19,008 nucleotides of DNA from contig JAEUQE010000186.1 of NCBI GenBank assembly GCA_016789785.1, positions 1 to 19,008 of the forward strand, written 5' to 3'. This stretch comes from Bryobacterales bacterium (GTDB lineage: Bacteria > Acidobacteriota > Terriglobia > Bryobacterales > Bryobacteraceae). Both the position numbers and the translations under genes were made by a program. The first letter of the stretch is position 1. Each line of letters starts with the position of its first letter. Below are positions 7,317 to 13,085 of the stretch, one piece after another. Under the pieces are notes generated by a model. It made no database searches. It had not been told where the DNA came from and saw nothing but the letters and a program-made list of their open reading frames with translations.

Positions 7317-8849
7317 GCCGCCGCGAGAGTCCGTAAGCTTGCCGTCCTCCACCATCACCACGCCGTTCACGAGCACCCAATCAAAGCCTTCCGAGTATTG
7401 ATGCGGCTGCTGAAAGGTTGCTTTGTCCTGCACCCGTTGCGGGTCGAAGAGGAGAATGTCGGCGGCCATGCCTTCACGAATCAGGCCGCGGTCGCGGAGG
7501 CCGAACGTACGCGCCGGCAGCGACGTCATACGGCGAATGGCATCTTCCAGCGTGAGCACTTTGCGATTGCGAACATACTCCGCAAGCACACGCGCGTTGG
7601 TGCCATAGGAACGCGGATGCGGCATGCCAAGACCGAATTCTCGAATGCCCCCGTCGCTGGCAATGGCCGTGTTGGGATAGCGCATGATGCGGTCCACATC
7701 GGCCTCACCCATGGAGTGATACACCATCTGCGCCCCGCCCTGGCTGGTGAGATCGAGAATGGTTTCGATCTCGGATTCAACGGTCTTCGGACGCCCCATC
7801 AAAACATTGATCTCAGAAATGTTTTTGCCTTCGTACTCGCGATTGGGGCGGAAGTTGGCGACCGTGGCATAGGAGTAATCGGGGTGGCCGAGACTGGCAA
7901 GGCGCTCCGCCATCTCTTTCGCGATGCGCTTGCGCGTTTCCGGATTCGAGAGACGCTCGCGCTGCGCTTCGCGGCCATCGGCGAGCGCCCAGGAGGGCAG
8001 CGTAATGCCGAGGTTGGTGCTCGATCGATCGTAGGGATACTGATCGACCACGACATCGACGCCCTCGCCGCGGTACCTTTCGACCAAAGCCAGTGACTTG
8101 TCACTTGAGCCCCAGAGGCGGCGGTTGTCGATCTTGAAGTGCGAGAGCTGCACGCGCGTACCCGCCTCTTTGCCGGCACGCACCGCCTCATGGATCGCGT
8201 CGAGCACTTTGTCGCCCTCGTCGCGCATGTGCGATGCGTAGACACCGCCATGCTTCGAGGCAGCCTTCGCCAGCGCGACCACTTCATCGGAGTTCGAGTA
8301 GGTGCCAGGGATGTAGATGAGCCCCGTGGAGAAGCCGACCGCGCCATCCTTCATCGCGGCTTCCACCAGTTCCTGCATCTGCAAGATTTCTTCGGGAGTG
8401 GCAAGGCGATTCGCGGTTCCCATCACGCGCGAACGCACTGAGTTGTGCCCGATGAGGCTCGCGACATTGAGCCCAAGGCCAGCGGAATCAAGCTTGTTGA
8501 ACCATTCGCCGAGCGGCAACTCGGATCCACCGCAATTGCCCGTGACCACGGTAGTCACGCCATCCAGCAGGTAGTTGTCGCCACGCGGCACCTTCTCCAC
8601 GGCGCCTTCGATGTGGGTGTGGACATCAATGAACCCAGGCGCGGCGATGCGTTCCTTCGCATCAATCAGGCGATCGGCGGTCCTGCCGGAGAGGTCGCCA
8701 ATCGCAGTGATTTTTCCTCCGCGCACGCCGATATCGGCACGGAACCAGGGATTGGCAGCGCCATCGAGAACACGAGCGTTGCGAATGAGAACGTCGAAGT
8801 CGGCGGCGGTTGCACTCACCTCCACAATCAGAAACAGCAGACGCGTCAT
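7290..8849 (-). CDS. N-acyl-D-amino-acid deacylase (D-aminoacylase), probably secreted
   Basis: A 519-residue amidohydrolase that releases D-amino acids from N-acyl-D-amino acids. Visible metal-site residues are the HTH pair (His77, His79 in GFIDVHTHIEG), Cys106 (VTGNCGGSE), His207 (ASHMRDEG), His237 (LSHFKI) and Asp399 (ASDGG). Their order matches the zinc site of characterised D-aminoacylases, including the 30-residue gap between the two later histidines. The C-terminal part has HPRSYGT (411-417) and the usual amidohydrolase ending with EGMAADILLFDP. The N-terminus (TRLLFLIVEVSATAA) is a short possible Sec signal peptide, weak by eye. ATG at 8849 overlaps the accD stop by ATGA, so it is translationally coupled to accD. 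A role in peptidoglycan or D-amino-acid turnover is inference. Confidence 0.88.
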   Translation of the reverse strand: MTRLLFLIVEVSATAADFDVLIRNARVLDGAANPWFRADIGVRGGKITAIGDLSGRTADRLIDAKERIAAPGFIDVHTHIEGAVEKVPRGDNYLLDGVTTVVTGNCGGSELPLGEWFNKLDSAGLGLNVASLIGHNSVRSRVMGTANRLATPEEILQMQELVEAAMKDGAVGFSTGLIYIPGTYSNSDEVVALAKAASKHGGVYASHMRDEGDKVLDAIHEAVRAGKEAGTRVQLSHFKIDNRRLWGSSDKSLALVERYRGEGVDVVVDQYPYDRSSTNLGITLPSWALADGREAQRERLSNPETRKRIAKEMAERLASLGHPDYSYATVANFRPNREYEGKNISEINVLMGRPKTVESEIETILDLTSQGGAQMVYHSMGEADVDRIMRYPNTAIASDGGIREFGLGMPHPRSYGTNARVLAEYVRNRKVLTLEDAIRRMTSLPARTFGLRDRGLIREGMAADILLFDPQRVQDKATFQQPHQYSEGFDWVLVNGVVMVEDGKLTDSRGGQVIRHRPR

Positions 8850-9700
8850 GCGACAGGCCCGCAGAAGAAGTTGAGTGCTTTCGCGATGTAAGCCTTCATC
8901 TCCGTGCGGTTCACCACGCTATCGAGGAAACCATGCTGTAAGAGAAACTCGCTACGCTGGAAGCCCTTGGGAAGCTTCTGGCGGATGGTCTGCTCGATGA
9001 CGCGCGGGCCGGCGAATCCGATGAGAGCGCCGGGTTCAGCGATATTCAGGTCGCCCAGCATTGCGAAGCTTGCGGTGACGCCACCGGTGGTCGGATCGGT
9101 GAGGACGCTGATGAACGGCACTTTGGCTTCATCCAGGCGCATGAGGGCGGCCGAGATCTTGCCGAGTTGCATGAGGCTGACCGCGCCTTCCTGCATGCGA
9201 GCGCCGCCCGAGGCGGAGACGATAATGAGCGGCGTGCGATTGGTGAAGCATCGTTCGATGGCGCGGGTGATCTTCTCGCCCATCACGGTTCCCATGCTGC
9301 CCCCGATGAACTTCAGTTCAATCGCACAGATGACGACGGTACGTCCGGCGAGTTTGCCTTCGGCGAAGACAAGCGCGTCGGTCAGATTCAGCGACTTCTG
9401 CACTTCCGCCAGACGTTTCTTGTAGGATTTCGAATCCACGAACTCGAGGGGATCGGTGGACCGCATGCCGCGGTCGATCTCCTGATACTCACCGTCGAAC
9501 AAGAGGCTGAGCCGTGTGCGCACATTGATCTTGAAATGATGGTTGCACTTCGGGCACACCTGATGGCTTTCTTCCAGAGTCTTGCGCCAGATGATCTGGC
9601 CACACTCGTCGCACTTGGTCCAGAGCCCTTCGGTCTTGACGGTACGGTCGCCTTCCGTTTGCGGGGAAACGCTGGGGGTCTTGCGGGTAAACCAGGCCAT
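8846..9700 (-). CDS. accD: Acetyl-CoA carboxylase carboxyltransferase subunit beta
   Basis: A 284-residue protein of normal family length. It forms the carboxyltransferase with AccA and makes malonyl-CoA for fatty-acid synthesis in the cytoplasm. The N-terminal zinc ribbon is intact: Cys30, Cys33, Cys49 and Cys52 in CDECG...CPKCNHHFK. The crotonase-fold core shows GGSMGTVMGEK, SASGGARMQEG, LTDPTTGGVTASFAMLGD and FAGPRVIEQTI, all typical of AccD. ATG is at 9700, 27 bases after the rlmH stop; no strong Shine-Dalgarno lies close to it, only GGAG about 20 bases upstream. accA is not in this window. It overlaps the deacylase start by four bases. Confidence 0.97.
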   Translation of the reverse strand: MAWFTRKTPSVSPQTEGDRTVKTEGLWTKCDECGQIIWRKTLEESHQVCPKCNHHFKINVRTRLSLLFDGEYQEIDRGMRSTDPLEFVDSKSYKKRLAEVQKSLNLTDALVFAEGKLAGRTVVICAIELKFIGGSMGTVMGEKITRAIERCFTNRTPLIIVSASGGARMQEGAVSLMQLGKISAALMRLDEAKVPFISVLTDPTTGGVTASFAMLGDLNIAEPGALIGFAGPRVIEQTIRQKLPKGFQRSEFLLQHGFLDSVVNRTEMKAYIAKALNFFCGPVA

Positions 9701-9727
9701 GATGTTATGAAAGGGCCATCTCCAACC

Positions 9728-10144
9728 TTAACGCGGGTACGGATGCCCTCGCAAGGTGGCAAAGGCGCGGTAGATCTGCTCGGCGAGCATGGCGCGGGCG
9801 AGTTCGTGGGGGAAGGTCATGGCGGAAAGCGAAAGCAGAAGATCGGCGCGGGGTTTCCAGGCGGGGGGCAGTCCATCGTGGCCGCCGATGAGGAACGCGA
9901 GGTCGCGGCCTTCGGACTCGGTGCGCTCGATGAGCTGGATGAACTTCGCGGAATCCATGGAGCGGCCCTCGGGGTCGAGGAACACTTTGAGGGCGGAGGC
10001 ATGACGGTTCCAGTCAAAGCGGCGCGGGTCGATCTCGCGCATCTCGCAGGCGGCCCAACGCGTTGTGCGCTTGAGGAACTCTTCGGCGATGGCGTTGGAG
10101 TGCTCGTCGCGCGGCTTGCCGATGAAGTAGAGATAAATGCGCAA
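9728..10144 (-). CDS. rlmH: 23S rRNA pseudouridine-1915 N3-methyltransferase
   Basis: A SPOUT-family methyltransferase acting on 23S rRNA helix 69. I chose TTG at 10144 (138 residues), which gives the expected N-terminus MRIYLYFIGKPRD; another TTG at 10150 would add two residues. An ATG far upstream (10339) would add about 65 residues with no family match across a noncoding region. The SAM-binding knot is visible as FLIGGHDGLP, followed by MTFPHELARAMLAEQIYRA as in RlmH/OrfX. The C-terminus reads GHPYPR, where the family normally ends with a Tyr-His pair. It is the first gene of the probable rlmH-accD-deacylase-ABC-F operon. Confidence 0.88.
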   Translation of the reverse strand: MRIYLYFIGKPRDEHSNAIAEEFLKRTTRWAACEMREIDPRRFDWNRHASALKVFLDPEGRSMDSAKFIQLIERTESEGRDLAFLIGGHDGLPPAWKPRADLLLSLSAMTFPHELARAMLAEQIYRAFATLRGHPYPR

Positions 10145-10163
10145 GCTCAATCGTAGCGCGGGT

Positions 10164-10179
10164 GGGGTCAGTGGACCCC
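10164..10179. repeat. Short perfect hairpin upstream of rlmH
   Basis: GGGGTC-AGTG-GACCCC forms a 6-bp perfect stem, extendable by a T-A pair, 20 bases upstream of the rlmH start. There is no T-tract, so an intrinsic terminator is unlikely. It could be an operator or part of the 5' leader of rlmH. Confidence 0.5.
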
Positions 10180-10244
10180 ATGGGCGTCGATCGTTCTCTT
10201 CGAGGGTGTTCGATGATCCGGAGGCAAACACGGCGCCCCTACTC

Positions 10245-10289
10245 GCCAGGGCTGCGATCCAGGGGCTTCGATTCCACGATGGGGAGCCA
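10245..10289 (+). repeat. Imperfect direct repeat, left copy, flanking accessory segment
   Basis: TCCACGATGGGGAGCCA (10273-10289) matches TCCACGATAGGGAGCCA (13067-13083) with one mismatch. The similarity continues upstream with gaps (CCAGGGCTGCGA versus GCAGG-CTGCGA, then TTCGA). The two copies are in the same orientation and bracket the 2.8 kb phosphoribosyltransferase/SLOG/MazEF segment. Confidence 0.6.
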
Positions 10290-10433
10290 ACAATTTCCGC
10301 GTTGAAAACAAAGGCCTCAGATGCAAGCCGGACCCGCAATTATTGATTCTATTGGACTTACCAGCTCGAATCCATCCAGGGGTCATTATGAAAACAGACA
10401 CCTTGCGAGCCACCAATCTGCGCTACTCTGGCG

Positions 10434-11030
10434 ATGGAGATGCCGGTCGAAATTCATCCTCGTAAACTTGCTGGGCCGTGGACGATGGGATACGCGCTCG
10501 ATTTCCAAACGACAAGCAGCACGTTCATCGGGTACAATGCCTTGGGTCATCCTGAGTTCGACACGAAGAGGCCACCCGTGGGTGAACTGTTGTACCAACT
10601 GAAGAATCGTGGCGACGCTACGGCAATAGAGCCACTCGCCGATGCAGTGGCCGCGTTCATCAGGAACTGGCCCGTCGATTTGATCGTTCCGATTCCTCCT
10701 TCCAATACCTCGCGGAAGAGGCAGCCCGTAATCGAGGCTGCGCGGGAGATCAGCAGGAAAGCGGGAGTTCCATTGTGCGAAGGCTGCATCAAGAAGGTGA
10801 AGAACACAGGGCAGTTGAAAGACGTATTTGACCGTGCAAAGCGCGACGAGATCCTCGCCGGTGCCTTCGTCGTGGACTTGAAGAAAACCCAAAAGCGTCG
10901 GCTTCTCGTTTTCGACGACCTGTACCGTTCCGGTGCAACGGCCGCCGCCGTGACGCGGCTCTTGTTGAGCGACGGCGCAGCGGCGCAGGTGTATTTGCTA
11001 ACCTTGACTCAGACACGGAAGAACCTGTGA
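10434..11030 (+). CDS. ComF-like type I phosphoribosyltransferase
   Basis: A 198-residue protein. The C-terminal two-thirds is a phosphoribosyltransferase: LIVPIPPS (83-90), the RKRQPVI segment (94-100), QLKDVFDRAKR (127-137) and the PRPP-binding loop VFDDLYRSGATAAAV (159-173) with the Asp-Asp pair. The N-terminus (GYALDFQTTSS, TKRPPVGELLYQLK) matches a ComF-like subgroup that lacks the ComF zinc finger. Such enzymes join or exchange a base on 5-phosphoribosyl pyrophosphate; the substrate here is unknown. ATG at 10434 is the first start after an in-frame stop at 10389. The stop overlaps the next gene start (GTGA, 11027-11030), so the two products are coupled and probably act together. Confidence 0.85.
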   Translation: MEMPVEIHPRKLAGPWTMGYALDFQTTSSTFIGYNALGHPEFDTKRPPVGELLYQLKNRGDATAIEPLADAVAAFIRNWPVDLIVPIPPSNTSRKRQPVIEAAREISRKAGVPLCEGCIKKVKNTGQLKDVFDRAKRDEILAGAFVVDLKKTQKRRLLVFDDLYRSGATAAAVTRLLLSDGAAAQVYLLTLTQTRKNL

Positions 11031-11566
11031 CCAGCGTATTCATTGGCGGTTCGCGCGCGATCTCGAAGCTGAATGCCCCCTTGCGGGAGAAGCTCGACGA
11101 CTTCATCCAACGGGGATGCACGATCTTCATCGGTGATGCCAATGGCGCCGACAAAGCGGTTCAACAGCACCTCGCCTCGCGCGAATATGATCACGTCGTC
11201 GTCTACTGCATGGATCGCTGCCGGAACAACATCGGCGGATGGCCGACAAAGCCAATCTCGCGTCCTGCCGGCCCCCGCGACTTCGCCTACTATGCGGCCA
11301 AGGACAAGGCTATGGCCGATGATGCGAAATGCGGCATGATGCTTTGGGATGGCGAAAGCAAGGGCACCCTCAACAACATTCAGAATCTGCTTGCTGATGG
11401 CAAGAAGGTTTTGGTCTACTTCTCTCCAGAAGGCGCTTTCTACAAGCTTGTGACAAGCGGCGATTTGAATGGGTTGGTGTCCCGCTGTGATCCGGAGTTG
11501 ATCGCCTCAGCACAGCGTCGGATCGTAAAGGTTGCTGCTGCTGGACAACTTCTGTTGCAACCCTAA
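11027..11566 (+). CDS. SLOG / YspA-like Rossmann-fold protein
   Basis: A 179-residue cytoplasmic protein beginning with GTG at 11027 inside the preceding stop. It carries GGSR (7-10) after the first strand, IGDANGADKAVQ (35-46), a CRNN motif (65-68), YYAAKD (88-93) and WDGESKGTLNNI (107-118). This arrangement, a Gly-rich N-terminal loop followed by GDAxGADxAV and DGxSxGT, resembles the SLOG superfamily (DprA/LOG/YspA-like), whose members bind or cleave nucleotides and nucleotide-derived ligands. I infer a nucleotide ligand; no enzyme activity is demonstrated for this subgroup to my knowledge. Pairing with a phosphoribosyltransferase suggests synthesis or removal of a modified nucleotide. A CAACTTC/GAAGTTG inverted repeat (11546-11583) spans the stop. 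Confidence 0.78.
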   Translation: MTSVFIGGSRAISKLNAPLREKLDDFIQRGCTIFIGDANGADKAVQQHLASREYDHVVVYCMDRCRNNIGGWPTKPISRPAGPRDFAYYAAKDKAMADDAKCGMMLWDGESKGTLNNIQNLLADGKKVLVYFSPEGAFYKLVTSGDLNGLVSRCDPELIASAQRRIVKVAAAGQLLLQP

Positions 11567-11637
11567 GCACCGTTGTGAAGTTGCCGCCTGGTGCTCTGCG
11601 CGAATAGTCTTGAGACTGCAGTTCAAAGGCAAGGGCG

Positions 11638-11862
11638 TCAAGGTACGGTGCTGCCGGACCGGAGCGCATCCGGTCCAGAACATGGGGTGCCTGCAAAGTA
11701 GGTTTCCAGCAAGTCCTTCTCCTGCCGGCCCGGTCGGCAAAGCCACGCTTCCGGCTTTCCGTAATCGTTCCGGCCCGACGAGATTGCGCTTCCGGGTTGA
11801 GTCTGCCCCGAGCACATCAACGCGGATCCCAATACGACCGAAACAAAAAAGCGATTCAACAC
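11638..11862 (-). pseudogene. Truncated N-terminal fragment of a secreted DUF3089-like protein
   Basis: The 74-codon frame starts with GTG at 11862 (or TTG at 11859) behind a strong AGGAGG. It encodes a signal-peptide-like N-terminus (MLNRFFVSVVLGSALMCSG), then NDYGKPEAWLCRPGRQ. That second motif resembles the start of the mature region of secreted DUF3089 alpha/beta-hydrolase-like proteins, which usually continue with DACAVD. Here the similarity ends abruptly near 11720 and the frame reads on into the hairpin region before stopping at 11638. I therefore read it as a gene start cut off by deletion or insertion. The family match is from memory and moderate. Confidence 0.4.
11656..11676. repeat. 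Perfect 8-bp-stem hairpin
   Basis: GGACCGGA (11656-11663) pairs fully with TCCGGTCC (11669-11676) around a 5-base loop. There is no T-tract on either side. A weaker stem, TGCCG...CGGCA, lies nearby at about 11723-11739. This could be a REP-type element or the recombination scar that truncated the neighbouring gene. Confidence 0.55.
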
Positions 11863-12110
11863 GCCTCCTCTTCAGAGAGTACGTCCATGGCCGTCCTGGT
11901 GACCAACCAGGAACAGCGCGTTGCATCAAGGGCCCTCTAGTTGAAGTCCTTCGCTCACCTGACTTCCAGGTTAGTGAGGTTACCAATCCGACTCGGTTTT
12001 GCACAACTGCCAGCAACTTACGGCCGGCTGACCGGCGGAGCCCTCACAAGCGGAGAACCCCTCTCTCCACTTCAGGCTTGGCTGGCATGTCCGGCGAACG
12101 GAATCACGGA

Positions 12111-12491
12111 TCAGCGGACTGGTGGTGGACCGGCGCTTTGTAATCGGCTGCCGAGGCCAAGGAAAACCGCCAACCCCTCATCGATGGCCGCGATCTCCTC
12201 GGCCGCAAGCTCGCCGAACGCGCGCCGGACCCGCCGCTTGTCGATCGATCGAAGGTGATCGATGAGCGCGAAAGACCTCTTCGCGAGACCGCTCTTTCCG
12301 GGCGCAAGTGGCGGATACAAAAGTCCCTCCCCAGGCGTACCCGTGATCGGCACCACGCAGACAAGCGGGAAACGTTGGTCACTGGTGATTTCCGGATCAC
12401 TGACGATTATGCACGGCCTCACACCGCGTTGTTCGTGTCCGACCGTGGGATCGAGTTCGACAACCACCACCGTCCCGCGGCTGAGCCTCAC
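12111..12491 (-). CDS. mazF: MazF/PemK-type endoribonuclease toxin
   Basis: A 126-residue toxin of the PemK/MazF family, which cleaves mRNA at short sequence motifs. The N-terminal strand RGTVVVVELD (5-14) leads to QRGVRPCIIVSD with Arg25, and PITGT follows with Thr50; these correspond to the catalytic Arg and Thr of characterised MazF proteins. LAKRSFALIDHLRSIDKRRV (69-88) is the usual C-terminal region, so the enzyme looks intact. A Pro-rich tail of about ten residues ends the protein. ATG at 12491 overlaps the antitoxin stop (ATGA, 12488-12491). Confidence 0.92.
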   Translation of the reverse strand: MRLSRGTVVVVELDPTVGHEQRGVRPCIIVSDPEITSDQRFPLVCVVPITGTPGEGLLYPPLAPGKSGLAKRSFALIDHLRSIDKRRVRRAFGELAAEEIAAIDEGLAVFLGLGSRLQSAGPPPVR

Positions 12492-12796
12492 GCCCGATCC
12501 TCGACCCAGCCTTCACCGGGCACCCATCGGACAGCTTTGCCGGCACTGCTGTTTACCAGTGCTTCGGCATCTTCCTCGGGTAGACCGCGAGCCCACTCTC
12601 CAAAGCCCTGCTCAGCAAGTTCCGCCGTTTCCGCATGGGGATTCTCCAAAGAACGTCGAAGCTCGGCGCGCCGGCGGCGATCAATCTCCCGGCGCACCGC
12701 CTCCGCGACGAACTTGCTGCGATTCCTTTCCCGGCGGTCGATGTCTCTAAGCAGGTCCTCAGGCAAACTCACAGTTACACGTTCTACACCAGCCAT
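12488..12796 (-). CDS. Ribbon-helix-helix antitoxin of the MazF pair
   Basis: A 102-residue antitoxin. Residues 5-45 form a ribbon-helix-helix DNA-binding unit: RVTVSLPEDLLRDID, then NRSKFVAEAVRREI. The acidic C-terminal half, ending in GEGWVEDRA, is the likely toxin-neutralising part. ATG at 12796 follows GGAG (minus strand, 12803-12806) with six bases between, a good Shine-Dalgarno. Such dimers usually repress their own operon; palindromes directly upstream (12799-12824) fit this. It is coupled to the toxin gene by a 4-base overlap. Confidence 0.88.
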   Translation of the reverse strand: MAGVERVTVSLPEDLLRDIDRRERNRSKFVAEAVRREIDRRRRAELRRSLENPHAETAELAEQGFGEWARGLPEEDAEALVNSSAGKAVRWVPGEGWVEDRA

Positions 12797-12798
12797 TT

Positions 12799-12824
12799 CA
12801 TACTCCGGGTATGATCATATCATG
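12799..12824 (-). promoter_or_regulatory. Probable autorepression operator of the MazEF-type locus
   Basis: CATAC (12799-12803) and GTATG (12809-12813) form an inverted repeat, followed by the perfect palindrome TATGATCATA (12810-12819) and a further CATG. The block lies immediately upstream of the antitoxin start, and minus-strand TATGAT could serve as a -10 box. Binding by the ribbon-helix-helix antitoxin is inference from position. Confidence 0.6.
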
Positions 12825-13040
12825 GGTCCCGGTCCTGCGCGCGCCTTCAGAACACTGGCGCGTGTTTTGGCGGCGTCCCCCGCCCGACTTGAGTATCAAT
12901 TTAGAATCAAGCGCTTGCTACGTCTCCCGGCGGCAAAGCAGATGTACTCTGTACCCGGGAGCCCACGATCTGCCCTTAACGTCCTCAAGCGCCCGCAAGT
13001 CGTTGAATCCACTGGAAGACGGGCCTGGTCCCAGGAGTCT

Positions 13041-13083
13041 GGCAGGCTGCGAGAGTTCGAAACGAATCCACGATAGGGAGCCA
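13041..13083 (+). repeat. Imperfect direct repeat, right copy, flanking accessory segment
   Basis: The partner of 10245-10289, ending in TCCACGATAGGGAGCCA. It lies just beyond the stop of the MFS gene (13086-13088). The preceding GAGAGTTCGAAACGAATCC looks superficially like a tRNA T-arm but does not pair as one. Confidence 0.6.
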
Positions 13084-13085
13084 TG

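Larger units (their letters stand above)
10145..10433. other. Divergent noncoding region between rlmH and the phosphoribosyltransferase gene
   Basis: This 289-bp region must contain the promoters of both divergent transcripts, but I see no consensus -35/-10 pair I would defend. It holds a hairpin (10164-10179), one copy of an imperfect direct repeat (10245-10289) and a possible 25-codon leader frame (10388-10465) that overlaps the start of the next gene. Confidence 0.5.
11567..12110. other. 544-bp gene-poor stretch with decayed coding remnant and hairpins
   Basis: Between the SLOG gene and the toxin gene I find no intact gene. It contains the truncated secreted-protein frame at 11638-11862 (-), a strong hairpin at 11656-11676, and frames on both strands without recognisable domains. 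Base composition and codon pattern do not favour any other frame. Confidence 0.5.
12797..13085. other. 289-bp structured noncoding region between MFS gene and MazEF
   Basis: No gene is recognised. It contains the antitoxin operator at its left edge, an inverted repeat CTCCCGG (12924-12930)/CCGGGAG (12955-12961) enclosing GTAC-TCT-GTAC, a CCTGG-TC-CCAGG stem near 13024-13035, and the right copy of the island-flanking direct repeat (13041-13083). A small structured RNA is possible but not demonstrable by eye. Confidence 0.45.

Noticed and set aside
9167..10156. Plus-strand 329-codon frame opposite accD and rlmH
   Set aside because: It is fully antisense to two well-supported genes and shows no protein family.
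9728..10339. Extended RlmH of 203 residues from ATG 10339
   Set aside because: The extra N-terminal ~65 residues cross the hairpin and repeat region and have no family match; RlmH is normally about 140-160 residues.
11530..11600. Intrinsic terminator after the SLOG gene
   Set aside because: Inverted repeats are present (CAACTTC/GAAGTTG), but no T-tract follows.
12255..13076. Plus-strand 273-codon frame opposite MazEF
   Set aside because: It is antisense to the toxin and antitoxin genes, which match their families residue by residue.
13041..13085. tRNA-like 3' end (GAGTTCGAAACGAATCC ... GGGAGCCA)
   Set aside because: The supposed T-arm does not base-pair, and no acceptor, D or anticodon arms could be found upstream.
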